A stretch of 33,927 bases of DNA from Staphylococcus argensis (lineage in GTDB: Bacteria > Bacillota > Bacilli > Staphylococcales > Staphylococcaceae). The position numbers and the translations under genes were made by a program. The DNA lies in contig NZ_PPPX01000011.1 of NCBI RefSeq assembly GCF_002902305.1, positions 156,569 to 190,495 on the forward strand. The letters run 5' to 3'. The notes below the pieces were generated by a model. The model did not search any database, was not told where the DNA came from, and saw only the letters and a program-made list of their open reading frames with translations. This document shows positions 17,611 to 26,233 of the stretch, one piece after another (the stretch's first letter is position 1; every line of letters starts with the position of its first letter).

Positions 17611-18600
17611 ATGTCCGAAACATTTAAAGCTTATGTCGTAAATCAACAAGATGGCGAATTCTCTAAAGGCTTTCAAGACTTCACTACCGACGACCTACCT
17701 GACGGCGATGTCTTGATCAAAGTGAAATATTCAGGTATTAACTACAAAGATGCCCTAGCAACGACTAAAGACAATAAGATTGTACAAAGTTATCCAATGG
17801 TACCAGGTATCGATTTGGCTGGTGTCGTTGAACATTCCGACACTCCTGCGTTTGAAGCTGGCGACGAAGTCATTGTGACAGGCTATGATCTCGGCGTGAG
17901 TCATTATGGCGGTTTCAGTGAATATGCCCGAGTTGACGAAGATTGGATCGTGAAGAAACCGAAAGATCTCACACTCGAAGAAGCGATGATCTATGGTACT
18001 GCTGGCTTTACGGCTGGTTTAGCAATTGAGGAGTTAGAGCACAACGGTCTCTCCGTTGAACGTGAAAGCGTGCTTGTACGTGGGGCGACAGGCGGCGTGG
18101 GCACATTGGCGATGATGATGTTAGATTCCATCGGTTATGATGTCATCGCAAGTACAGGTAAAGATGACGTAGCAGATAAGCTAAAAGCGTTAGGTGCGAA
18201 AGAAGTCATCCCACGTATCGAAGACTATGACAAGAAGCCACTAGCAAAACGTCAATGGCAAGCAGCAGTGGATCCAGTTGGTGGTTCAAGTCTTGCTCAA
18301 GTACTCAAGCAACTCCACCACAATGGTAGTCTCGCCTTGATTGGAATGACAGGTGGCAATTATTTCGAAAGTAGTGTCTTCCCATTCATCTTAAGAGGTG
18401 CGAATATTATCGGTATCGATTCCGTCACTGCATCAATGAAGATGCGTACGAAGATTTGGCGGCGACTCGCGAAAGACTTAAAACCTGACCAATTACACGA
18501 TATTAAGACGACGATTTCATTTGATGATCTTGAAGACTACGTAGATAAAGTACTGCAACATGACAACTCCGGTCGAATCATTATCAAATTTGATGACTAA
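17611..18600 (+). CDS. yhdH: YhdH/YhfP-family quinone oxidoreductase (acrylyl-CoA reductase-like)
   Basis: This 329-residue medium-chain reductase lacks zinc ligands. The N-terminal GroES-like domain has VKYSGINYKDALATT and PGIDLAGVV. The NADPH-binding fold has VRGATGGVGTLAMMMLD (about 152-168). VDPVGG and LIGMTGG follow, then FILRGANIIGIDSV, typical of the YhdH/AcuI subgroup, some of which reduce acryloyl-CoA with NADPH. The true substrate here is unknown; protection from reactive enoyl compounds is the usual idea. ATG at 17611 is preferred over an upstream TTG because AAAGGGG is 8 bases before it and the TTG is the -35 box. It is a single-gene unit ending at the terminator at 18794-18835. 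Confidence 0.85.
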   Translation: MSETFKAYVVNQQDGEFSKGFQDFTTDDLPDGDVLIKVKYSGINYKDALATTKDNKIVQSYPMVPGIDLAGVVEHSDTPAFEAGDEVIVTGYDLGVSHYGGFSEYARVDEDWIVKKPKDLTLEEAMIYGTAGFTAGLAIEELEHNGLSVERESVLVRGATGGVGTLAMMMLDSIGYDVIASTGKDDVADKLKALGAKEVIPRIEDYDKKPLAKRQWQAAVDPVGGSSLAQVLKQLHHNGSLALIGMTGGNYFESSVFPFILRGANIIGIDSVTASMKMRTKIWRRLAKDLKPDQLHDIKTTISFDDLEDYVDKVLQHDNSGRIIIKFDD

Positions 18601-18690
18601 TACGAACCAATCCGCATTAATCCCGTTCGTCACTCAATTGCAATAGATATTGTTTAGGCTGGCGTTAAGTGTGAATTGATGCGACGCACT

Positions 18691-18796
18691 GCAATTGTTA
18701 TTGACGTTCAAACGGGACTTGTGCAATTCCTATTGGAGTTCGGATGGAACTTGTGTAATTCCGGCCGACTTCCAAACAGATTTGTGTAATTCACTG
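18691..18796 (+). repeat. 32-base imperfect tandem repeat in the yhdH 3' region
   Basis: The core GYAATT followed by a TTC-containing block recurs with starts at 18691, 18723, 18755 and 18786, a period of 32, 32 and 31 bases. Units share ACTTGTGYAATTCC and GGA/CAGA ends but differ in the middle. It directly precedes the terminator hairpin. No coding meaning is seen. Confidence 0.55.
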
Positions 18797-18835
18797 CAAT
18801 CTTGGCTATGTGTAGGCCGGGGTTGCAGTTTTTTT
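18794..18835 (+). terminator. Terminator of the yhdH-type gene
   Basis: CTGCAA (18794-18799) pairs with TTGCAG (18823-18828), and GGC with GCC inside. A run of seven T follows at 18829-18835. Confidence 0.7.
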
Positions 18836-19090
18836 ATAGTTGGAAATAGAGTGCATTGAGAGTTAGAGAGTAAGCTCTAGATACGGTTTTATGGTATGCG
18901 CTAAAGTGGAACGAGGGATGTGCTGAGCAGAAAGTCTTATGTAAGGCTTTAAAGACGAAATAATGCGGCAACTCTCGCAAGCAAAATTTTAATTCTTGTG
19001 AGGTTGTCGCTAACCAACCTGGTATTACTATAAAGTTCATCCAAATTATGATAAATTACCGACAAATTGCCACCGAAACGTATATAATTA
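18836..19090. other. Non-coding stretch upstream of the sugar porter
   Basis: I see no gene here. An imperfect hairpin (CAACTCTCGCAAG at 18969-18981 with CTTGTGAGGTTG at 18995-19006) is the only structure. It resembles the arms of the intergenic repeats but lacks their core. Confidence 0.4.
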
Positions 19091-19119
19091 TTTACAGTTT
19101 TTTTATGAAAGCGTATACT
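19091..19119 (+). promoter_or_regulatory. Sugar porter promoter with overlapping cre site
   Basis: TTTACA (19091-19096) and TATACT (19114-19119) are spaced by 17 bases. ATGAAAGCGTATACT (19105-19119) fits the cre consensus WTGNAANCGNWNNCW at every position and covers the -10 box, so CcpA binding should block the promoter. AGGAGG lies 9 bases before the ATG. Confidence 0.75.
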
Positions 19120-19151
19120 TTACTTGTCTAAATTGACAGGAGGTACATAAT

Positions 19152-20516
19152 ATGGGAGTTAAAATAAATAAAAAGCTCATCTTCTTCCTAGGTGCCCTAG
19201 GAGGTTTGCTTTACGGTTATGATATGGGTGTCATCTCTGGTGCCTTACTCTTCATCAAAAATGATATTCCATACTCAAGCTGGACGGAAGGGTTTATCGT
19301 TTCAGCTATGTTAATCGGGGCGATCTTCGGTTCTGGTGTCAGTGGCCCAGTTTCTGATAGATTAGGTCGTCGTCGTGTTGTTTCAATCATTGCGATTATT
19401 TATATCGTAGGTGCGTTAATCCTTGCCTTAGCCCCTACTGTCTCAGTATTAATTATTGGGCGCTTTATCATCGGTCTTGCGGTAGGTGGTTCTACTGCTA
19501 TCGTTCCGGTTTATCTTTCCGAGATGGCGCCAACAGAACATCGTGGTTCACTCAGTTCGTTAAACCAATTGATGATCACAATTGGTATCTTAGCATCTTA
19601 CCTCGTTAACTACGCCTTCACGCCAATTGAAGGTTGGAGATGGATGTTAGGTTTAGCGGTCGTACCATCACTCATTTTACTCATCGGAGTGGCATTTATG
19701 CCTGAAAGTCCACGTTGGTTACTCGAACACCGCAGTGAACAGGCAGCGCGTGACGTGATGCGCTTAACATTCCCAGAACACGAAATTGACAAAGAAATCG
19801 CTGACATGCGCGAAATCAGTCGTGTCTCTGAAAGCACAATGAAAGTGTTAAGCTCACCTTGGTTACGTCCGACAATCATCATCGGCTGTATCTTTGCGCT
19901 ATTCCAACAAATTATAGGTATCAATGCGATTATTTACTATGCGCCGCGTATCATTAGTAAAGCGGGTCTAGACGAATCTGCATCTATCCTAGGTACAGTG
20001 GGTATCGGTACTGTTAACGTACTCATCACAATCGTTGCGATATTTATCATTGATAAGATTGACCGAAAGAAACTCCTCGTTACAGGAAACATCGGTATGG
20101 TCGCGTCACTCGTGGTCATGGCAGTACTGATCTGGACGATGGGACTTCACTCAGCAGCATGGATTATCATCCTTTGCTTAACGATCTTTATCTTATTCTT
20201 TGGCTTCACTTGGGGACCAGTATTATGGGTTATGCTTCCAGAGCTCTTCCCTATGCGCGCACGTGGTGCAGCTACAGGTGTCGCAGCGTTAATCCTATCT
20301 ATTGGTAGTTTACTCGTTGCACAATTCTTCCCTAAATTAACGGACGTACTACCCGTACAAGAAGTCTTCTTAATCTTTGCGGTCATCGGTATTTTAGCGA
20401 TTATCTTTGTGGTAAAATACCTACCAGAAACACGTGGTCGTAGCTTAGAAGAAATCGAAGCTGACTTACGTTCAAGAACTTCTGCCACAAATGTTAAAAT
20501 GGAAGAAGATAAATAA
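19152..20516 (+). CDS. glcP: MFS sugar:proton symporter, GlcP-like
   Basis: This 454-residue protein is a sugar porter with 12 membrane helices. Family signatures are all present: GGLLYGYDMGVISGAL in helix 1, DRLGRRR after helix 2 and PESPRWL at the end of the N-half. FQQIIGINAIIYY marks sugar binding in helix 7, and PETRGRSLEEIE follows helix 12. It closely resembles, from memory, the glucose/H+ symporter GlcP of S. epidermidis and B. subtilis YwtG/CsbC. The substrate is most likely glucose. A perfect cre site in the promoter indicates carbon catabolite control. It is a single-gene unit with its own terminator. Confidence 0.85.
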   Translation: MGVKINKKLIFFLGALGGLLYGYDMGVISGALLFIKNDIPYSSWTEGFIVSAMLIGAIFGSGVSGPVSDRLGRRRVVSIIAIIYIVGALILALAPTVSVLIIGRFIIGLAVGGSTAIVPVYLSEMAPTEHRGSLSSLNQLMITIGILASYLVNYAFTPIEGWRWMLGLAVVPSLILLIGVAFMPESPRWLLEHRSEQAARDVMRLTFPEHEIDKEIADMREISRVSESTMKVLSSPWLRPTIIIGCIFALFQQIIGINAIIYYAPRIISKAGLDESASILGTVGIGTVNVLITIVAIFIIDKIDRKKLLVTGNIGMVASLVVMAVLIWTMGLHSAAWIIILCLTIFILFFGFTWGPVLWVMLPELFPMRARGAATGVAALILSIGSLLVAQFFPKLTDVLPVQEVFLIFAVIGILAIIFVVKYLPETRGRSLEEIEADLRSRTSATNVKMEEDK

Positions 20517-20530
20517 TATAAGATTTGAAA

Positions 20531-20576
20531 AAGGCATTTGAGACGTCAGTCGTGGCGTTCTCAAATGCCTTGTTTT
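20531..20576 (+). terminator. glcP terminator
   Basis: A perfect 13-base stem (AAGGCATTTGAGA at 20531-20543 and its complement at 20559-20571) is followed by TGTTTTG and preceded by an A-run. Confidence 0.85.
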
Positions 20577-20873
20577 GTGTTGGAAGTTGTAGGTTCGAAT
20601 GCTGGGAGGTACGTTCGAATATGATGTAAATTTTGTGGCGCCTGACTATTCTTCAACCGTTGATATTTAAGCGCTGGACTCACTTATTCTGTTAAGCGTA
20701 TTGTTTTGGATGACCGTATGAATTGGACGGACTTTATTTCACTCGTTCGATTGACTGGATCCTCCTTGGGCATTTAGCGTTTTCACTTAAACAGTTTATG
20801 TTCCACTAAAAGTAAGGGAAACGTTTTTACATAAACAATTCACTCACTTATCCCATGCCATTTTATCCACACA
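20577..20873. other. Intergenic region between glcP and the GNAT gene
   Basis: About 300 bases separate convergent genes. I see no gene, strong hairpin or recognised element, only GTTCGAAT twice near 20592-20620. Confidence 0.4.
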
Positions 20874-21275
20874 TTAATACTTCTTAAACATACCGGCAGA
20901 ATGCGGCTCAGTATAATCAAAGGCAAACTGACGGTAGAGCTCATCAGCAGGATAATCGGCCATCAGACTCACATACGTGCCCGCTTCAGCGATCCTACCG
21001 ATATAGTGCATAACCTCACGCATAATTAACTTGCCATATCCTCGTCCCTGATACTTAGGGTGAACAACGATATCTACCACCTGCAAGGCCGTGCCACCGT
21101 CACCAATCACACGACCTAGACTAATGAGTTGCTGCTCACTATAAAGCGCTACAGTAAACAGCGCGTTGGGTAGCCCTTTGCGTGCAGCAGCCAGTGATTT
21201 CGTACTCATACCCGCTACCTTACGCAAATCACAATACGCTTTAGGCTCAGGTGGTTCATGTTTAAGATGAATCAT
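20874..21275 (-). CDS. GNAT-family N-acetyltransferase
   Basis: This small 133-residue protein is a single GNAT domain. Residues 40-55 hold the strand ALYSEQQLISLGRVIGD. VVDIVVHPKYQGRGYGKLIM (about 66-85) is motif A, with QGRGYG as the acetyl-CoA pyrophosphate loop. YRQFAFDY and the C-terminal GMFKKY complete the fold. It lies 27 bases downstream of fnr on the same strand and is probably co-transcribed with it. The substrate is not predictable. Confidence 0.8.
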   Translation of the reverse strand: MIHLKHEPPEPKAYCDLRKVAGMSTKSLAAARKGLPNALFTVALYSEQQLISLGRVIGDGGTALQVVDIVVHPKYQGRGYGKLIMREVMHYIGRIAEAGTYVSLMADYPADELYRQFAFDYTEPHSAGMFKKY

Positions 21276-21302
21276 TGCGCTCCCTCCTCGATTTAGATTA
21301 AA

Positions 21303-22337
<1,035 letters not shown>

Positions 22338-22403
22338 TTAGCCTCCCAATAACATAGACCTATTCTTAGATTCAGTTATATTATGCTAGAAATGAGAAAG
22401 GTT

Positions 22404-22515
22404 ATCAATAAATTGGCGTTGTGAGTGGGTAAGCGGAGAGAAAGCTTATCAATTGAGTGGTGTTCTGTGTGGAGCGAAAAAAGCTAATCAATGATTTGGT
22501 GTTTTGTAGGGGAAG
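22404..22515. repeat. Three imperfect ~40-base repeats
   Basis: ATCAAT followed by TTGGYGTT/GTGGTGTT and a TGTG-rich end recurs at 22404, 22448 and 22487. The units are diverged, and no function is evident. Confidence 0.35.
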
Positions 22516-22552
22516 AGGATGAGAAGATGAATGGAGTAAATGAGGAGAGTAG

Positions 22553-22605
22553 CAAAAAACATGAGACTTAAATCGGAATATGGGAGCCGAATTTGAGTCT
22601 CATGT
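22553..22605 (-). terminator. Terminator of the type VII cargo operon
   Basis: ACATGAGACT (22559-22568) pairs perfectly with AGTCTCATGT (22596-22605), with TCGG / CCGA inside. On the minus strand it is followed by a run of six T, 18 bases after the last stop codon. This is a classical rho-independent terminator. Confidence 0.85.
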
Positions 22606-22623
22606 TGGTAATATATCCTTATT

Positions 22624-22887
22624 CTAAACGCTATCTAAACGGTTTGAAATTTGTCGTATTTCCTTTTGAGCTTTGTCTACCCAGTCACCTTTTGCAACTT
22701 CATTAAATGAGTTTGCGTAATTTTTACAATGATCTTGAAGAACATCGATAAGTTGATTTAAATCTTTCTTCATTTCATTTTTTAAATCATCTCTTTCGTC
22801 CGTTATTTCAGTAGCTGTCGTGGATGAGATGAGGTGTTTTTGCATCGTTTTTCTACCATCCATATTTTCTGAAAGTGCATTACTCAT
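22624..22887 (-). CDS. Small helical protein, probable T7SS partner (WXG100/Lap-like)
   Basis: This 87-residue, almost wholly helical protein ends the operon. It has no signal peptide and no membrane segment. GDWVDKA near residue 67 sits between two predicted helices where WXG100-type proteins carry their turn, but a true WxG is absent. Its size and position, with the start overlapping the upstream coiled-coil gene by 8 bases, fit the paired small partners of T7SS toxins. I considered the SACOL2603/DUF3130 family but the match is weak and the F-x-x-x-D export motif is missing. With its upstream neighbour it may act like the TlaA/TlaB pair of the lipase TslA; this is inference. Confidence 0.55.
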   Translation of the reverse strand: MSNALSENMDGRKTMQKHLISSTTATEITDERDDLKNEMKKDLNQLIDVLQDHCKNYANSFNEVAKGDWVDKAQKEIRQISNRLDSV

Positions 22888-23218
22888 AACGAAACTCCTT
22901 ATCTAAACTTTCTTCTTCTCTTCTATAGGATTGCCTCAATCCCTTAATTTCATCCTCAATTTCAAGCTTGGTATGTTCAAGCCGCTTCATTTCTTGATCT
23001 TTAAATCTTTCAATGTGGTAAAATGCTTTATTATCTGAACTTTGACTGTAATTTCTACGCGCACTTACAGTTAAGTAATCCTCAACTGTTCGATCTACAA
23101 AACGTCTTGTCTCTAATATCTGTTCTTCAATAGCACTTATACGTCTTCGGCACTTCTGAACTTTGTGGTCGTAAGTTTCTTCAAGTTGAAGTCGCTTTTG
23201 AATTAATTGTTCATCCAT
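22880..23218 (-). CDS. DUF3958-like coiled-coil protein, probable T7SS partner
   Basis: This 112-residue, highly charged protein consists of two long helices (about 1-50 and 68-110) with a polar break at RRNYSQSSDN. It has no signal peptide. Size, helical-hairpin pattern and position beside another small helical gene suggest DUF3958, a family found in staphylococcal T7SS loci and, to my memory, among the partners of TslA. The next gene starts within its last codons (8-base overlap), so the two products are likely made in equal amounts and bind each other. The role is inferred from context. Confidence 0.55.
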   Translation of the reverse strand: MDEQLIQKRLQLEETYDHKVQKCRRRISAIEEQILETRRFVDRTVEDYLTVSARRNYSQSSDNKAFYHIERFKDQEMKRLEHTKLEIEDEIKGLRQSYRREEESLDKEFRYE

Positions 23219-23238
23219 ATCTATCCCATCCCCTTAAA

Positions 23239-23841
23239 TCAACTCGCTGCGATATTTAATAGTATAAAAGCGAGAAAAATCGTTAAAGGACGAAGTATGT
23301 ACATACCGAAGATGTTATAACGAATGTATTGAACAATATCAATAATGATATATATAACTATAGCAATAACAGTAAAGAAGTAACACACATTAAGAAAGTC
23401 AATAACTTCGTATGATTCCTCAATTGTCATATTATATTCGAACACCATTAAATATAGAGCAGCCATCATCATACACATAAGTCCTCTTACATTTCCGCTC
23501 ACTATTTTTACAGAAATGACCTGAAGTTCATCTTCAATATCATTCTCTTGCCATTTATGGCTCATCAGTTTCTGTATCTTTATGTATCGAGGCCTTTTAC
23601 TGAAACTACGAATTGCCAGCCACATATACATGACGACACCTATACCACTAATCAGAATAATGTTCTCTAAAGAATTAGAATCTAGGTTATGAGCCTTAAA
23701 CATGACAAATAAGATTAACCCAACCACTATTGAGCAAGAAAGAATTGGAAATAAATAACTTCTTTCCTTAATAAGTGCAGCATTGAGATCTAACAAATAA
23801 CAATATCCAAAAACTAAAATTAGTAATATTATAAATAACAT
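23239..23841 (-). CDS. Integral membrane protein of the T7SS cargo operon (DUF5080-like)
   Basis: This 200-residue protein has about six membrane helices: 1-18, 30-49, 60-78, 117-134, 150-172 and 178-198. A polar loop between the third and fourth contains HKWQENDIEDELQ. Membrane proteins of this size and pattern (DUF5080) sit in the variable part of S. aureus ess loci; I assign that family tentatively. It lies 3 bases after the DUF5085-like gene. It could be another immunity protein or an accessory secretion factor. Confidence 0.5.
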   Translation of the reverse strand: MLFIILLILVFGYCYLLDLNAALIKERSYLFPILSCSIVVGLILFVMFKAHNLDSNSLENIILISGIGVVMYMWLAIRSFSKRPRYIKIQKLMSHKWQENDIEDELQVISVKIVSGNVRGLMCMMMAALYLMVFEYNMTIEESYEVIDFLNVCYFFTVIAIVIYIIIDIVQYIRYNIFGMYILRPLTIFLAFILLNIAAS

Positions 23842-23844
23842 TGT

Positions 23845-24297
23845 TTACTCCAGCTCCATTACTTTAGCTTTCACATCAATCCATGCTTTATTATTCTCCA
23901 AATGAAAGATATGATAATAAGGTGAAACAATTTGATAATCGTATTCCTTACGAAAATCATTAAATTCATCTATAAGCTGTTGTTCTTCCAATTCAAACTG
24001 CTTACTTCGAATTCGACCTTGAATCATATCTTCAATGATAAGATAACTTCTGAAATTAAGTTCAGAAGACGGTAGAATAGCACGGTTAATGGGTGCATAG
24101 AAAGTAACATTGATATGACGATCTAGTGTGAGTTGAGTGATAGCCATAATAAGTCTATTATCAATCTGCACATCTTCTTCATAGCATGCTTCGACGAATT
24201 TCTCCACATACTCTTCAATTTGACTGATTGGAATATCGATGTACGACCGATATACTACATTTTTTAATCTTATTTCACTGAGTCCATATTCATTCAT
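23845..24297 (-). CDS. DUF5085-like protein, copy 2
   Basis: This 150-residue soluble protein of alternating strands and helices has no signal peptide. Its length and the segment VTFYAPINRAILPSSELNF parallel IVYIPLNAPIEPIPELGIEY of the gene just upstream. The two are therefore paralogues (a mix of Y-x-P-x-N and P-S/E-L residues is shared). Its ATG overlaps the upstream stop by 4 bases (ATGA), so a paired product is likely. DUF5085 proteins occur in variable ess regions of S. aureus; the function is unknown. A chaperone or adaptor for the toxin is one possibility. Confidence 0.55.
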   Translation of the reverse strand: MNEYGLSEIRLKNVVYRSYIDIPISQIEEYVEKFVEACYEEDVQIDNRLIMAITQLTLDRHINVTFYAPINRAILPSSELNFRSYLIIEDMIQGRIRSKQFELEEQQLIDEFNDFRKEYDYQIVSPYYHIFHLENNKAWIDVKAKVMELE

Positions 24298-24743
24298 GCT
24301 CCTTCAACTCCATCAACATCAATTTCAGCATGAATTTCAAAGACGAGACCACCAGCATATTCTAGCATTACGTGATAATAGTCTCTTTCAGCTAATTGTA
24401 TATTGTTAGTTAGCGCATACTCCTCTATCGATTGATACATCGCTTCTATATCCTCACCATCTAAACATTTATGTGATAAAGTAGGATAAACTTCCAATAA
24501 CGGTTGATATTCTATCCCCAGTTCAGGTATAGGTTCAATCGGCGCATTAAGTGGTATATAAACGATGTATTTCACACCTTCTAGGCCCACTACTTCTTTT
24601 GTAAAAATCACAGGCCCCATAGTGTATACATCTTCACTTATAAAAAATTCTTTAATACTAATTAATTCATCGTACCATTCTTCTTCCTTAGTAACGATTT
24701 CTACTTTGGCACAATAGGGTATAAATAAGATGTCTAATTCCAT
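24294..24743 (-). CDS. DUF5085-like protein, copy 1
   Basis: This 149-residue acidic soluble protein without signal peptide or membrane segment is a paralogue of the next gene. Shared features are the central strand with IPLNAPI and PELG, and a C-terminal pattern YYHVMLE...EIHAEIDV matched by YYHIFHLENN...IDVKAKV. The strand arrangement recalls GyrI-like/effector-binding folds, but this is only a visual impression. AGAGGTGAAA precedes the ATG. It follows the second immunity gene by 64 bases and has no known reaction. Confidence 0.55.
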   Translation of the reverse strand: MELDILFIPYCAKVEIVTKEEEWYDELISIKEFFISEDVYTMGPVIFTKEVVGLEGVKYIVYIPLNAPIEPIPELGIEYQPLLEVYPTLSHKCLDGEDIEAMYQSIEEYALTNNIQLAERDYYHVMLEYAGGLVFEIHAEIDVDGVEGA

Positions 24744-24807
24744 GATGTTTCACCTCTTGAAAATTTCATAAAAGCACTTGTATTAAAATATATTTATCAA
24801 TTGTTGA

Positions 24808-25455
24808 TTAAAATTTAAGTCGTCTTTCTGTAGGTTCCTCTCCTTGTTCAATATCATACGTATATCCACCATATAGTATAAAGCTATATACAACTATCGC
24901 ATGAAAACCTAAAGTAAGGAAAATTAGGTGTATAAAATCATTTCTGTTATCTATATCATGAGGAACAATAAAGTATAGAATAATATATACTATATAAACG
25001 AACGCACCCAAAAATCTAAATAATAGTCCTATCATATGATGCTTAAAACTTGTCACGTTAATTAAAATTATATTAGCAACAGTATCTAACACAAAACTTA
25101 ATGTCATACTACTAATACCAATAATCCAATAATTAAATATGTCGATATGATGCCGAATTGCTACGATAAAATAGAGATTAAAAATAGCATACAGAATCAT
25201 GTAACTATCTAACACTGTTATAATAAAAAAATTTCTCCACATAAAGGTATTACTGTAATGTGGTTTGATGAAAATACATAAAAAAGAAATTAATATGACT
25301 AATAAATTAATCAAGCACACACCTATAATATATACAGGTATATTCATTAATACGCCGTTGTATTTAGCACTTAAATAATCAACTACTAGAATACAAAGAC
25401 TAACGAGAGCAAGAATCTGCGGAACTGGTTGTCGTAATTGAGTATAGGAATTCAT
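24808..25455 (-). CDS. Polytopic membrane protein, probable toxin immunity, older copy
   Basis: This 215-residue protein has about six membrane helices and is a clear paralogue of the gene upstream (25580-26209). The first ten residues, MNSYTQLRQP, and the last ~100 are nearly the same, e.g. LLFRFLGA-VYIVYIILYFI and DNRNDFIHLIFLT. Residues 11-95 are much diverged. ATG at 25453-25455 is chosen because the RBS-to-ATG sequence is the same as in the paralogue; a GTG two codons earlier is less likely. Immunity to a pore-forming LXG toxin is inferred from position after the toxin, duplication and membrane topology, as with TspA/TsaI in S. aureus. It is not clearly DUF443; DUF5079 is possible. Confidence 0.6.
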   Translation of the reverse strand: MNSYTQLRQPVPQILALVSLCILVVDYLSAKYNGVLMNIPVYIIGVCLINLLVILISFLCIFIKPHYSNTFMWRNFFIITVLDSYMILYAIFNLYFIVAIRHHIDIFNYWIIGISSMTLSFVLDTVANIILINVTSFKHHMIGLLFRFLGAFVYIVYIILYFIVPHDIDNRNDFIHLIFLTLGFHAIVVYSFILYGGYTYDIEQGEEPTERRLKF

Positions 25456-25493
25456 ATTCACACTTCTTTTCTAGTATATTTAAAATAGCTTAC

Positions 25494-25579
25494 TTAAAGT
25501 ACGGCTTTGAATGTTGAGCCGCATGTAAAAACCTTTTCTTTTGTCTTATATATTTTAAGAGCAACTTTAAGATTCCTTT
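25494..25579 (-). pseudogene. Relic of an LXG toxin 3' end between the immunity genes
   Basis: On the minus strand the 86 bases right after the first immunity stop can be read as KVALKIYKTKEKVFTC..., 24 codons to a TAA at 25494-25496. This matches the toxin C-terminus KVAHTLNKTKEKVSN... at the same distance from its stop. The following untranslated sequence AGAAAAGAAGTG and the start of the immunity gene are also the same in both places. The segment is therefore the leftover tail of an earlier toxin gene, with its own immunity gene still behind it. Confidence 0.8.
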
Positions 25580-26209
25580 TTATTCTGGTATCTCCCCTTT
25601 TTCAAGCGAGTAAGTATAATCGCCATACATGATAAATAAATATACTACTATTACATGTATAGCAATTGTAAGGAATATTAAATGTATAAAGTCATTCCTA
25701 TTATCTATATTATGAGGAACTATAAAGTAAAGAATAATATAAACTATATAAACAGAAGCTCCCAAAAATCGAAATAATAGACTTACCATATGATGTTTAA
25801 AACTTGTGACATTAATTAAAATAATATTTGCAATAGTATCTAATATAAAACTCGAAGTCATACCGACTATACCTACCCCCCAATAAAATTGTAAATCTAT
25901 TTTATAGTATAGAGCTGCTAAAAAGTACATATTAAATACTGCATATAACATGATGTAGCTGTTTATCACAGTTATAAAAAAATAACACCTCCACATTGCA
26001 ATATTTTTATAGTTTGGCTTATATAATAAGCCTATAATCGATGAAAATATAAAAAATATTTCAATTATTGTAGTTATCAATAAACCTAATGGTATTTTAA
26101 ATATTAATCCGCTTTTTTCTAAAGACAAAAAACAAAAACTTATCGCCAATAAACTAAAAAATCCAAGAATTTGTGCAATAGGTTGACGTAATTGAGTATA
26201 GGAATTCAT
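25580..26209 (-). CDS. Polytopic membrane protein, probable immunity to the LXG toxin
   Basis: This 209-residue protein has about six membrane helices and starts 24 bases after the LXG toxin stop, so it is the best candidate for its cognate immunity protein. The toxin's glycine zipper points to membrane damage, and known immunity to such toxins (TsaI against TspA) is also a polytopic membrane protein. It shares near-identical ends with the second copy but has its own central half. GAAGTG is a weak ribosome binding site before the ATG. No catalytic motif is seen. Assignment is by context and topology. Confidence 0.65.
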   Translation of the reverse strand: MNSYTQLRQPIAQILGFFSLLAISFCFLSLEKSGLIFKIPLGLLITTIIEIFFIFSSIIGLLYKPNYKNIAMWRCYFFITVINSYIMLYAVFNMYFLAALYYKIDLQFYWGVGIVGMTSSFILDTIANIILINVTSFKHHMVSLLFRFLGASVYIVYIILYFIVPHNIDNRNDFIHLIFLTIAIHVIVVYLFIMYGDYTYSLEKGEIPE

Positions 26210-26233
26210 ATTTACACTTCTTTTCTATTATTA

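Noticed and set aside
18691..18796. CRISPR array
   Set aside because: The 32-base periodicity has no alternation of constant repeats and unique spacers; the units are simply diverged tandem copies.
18836..19090. Small RNA or riboswitch upstream of glcP
   Set aside because: Only one weak hairpin is present, far from the mapped promoter elements, and no known riboswitch core was recognised.
22624..22887. Canonical EsxA (WXG100) protein
   Set aside because: There is no W-x-G motif and no C-terminal export motif; only size and helicity fit.
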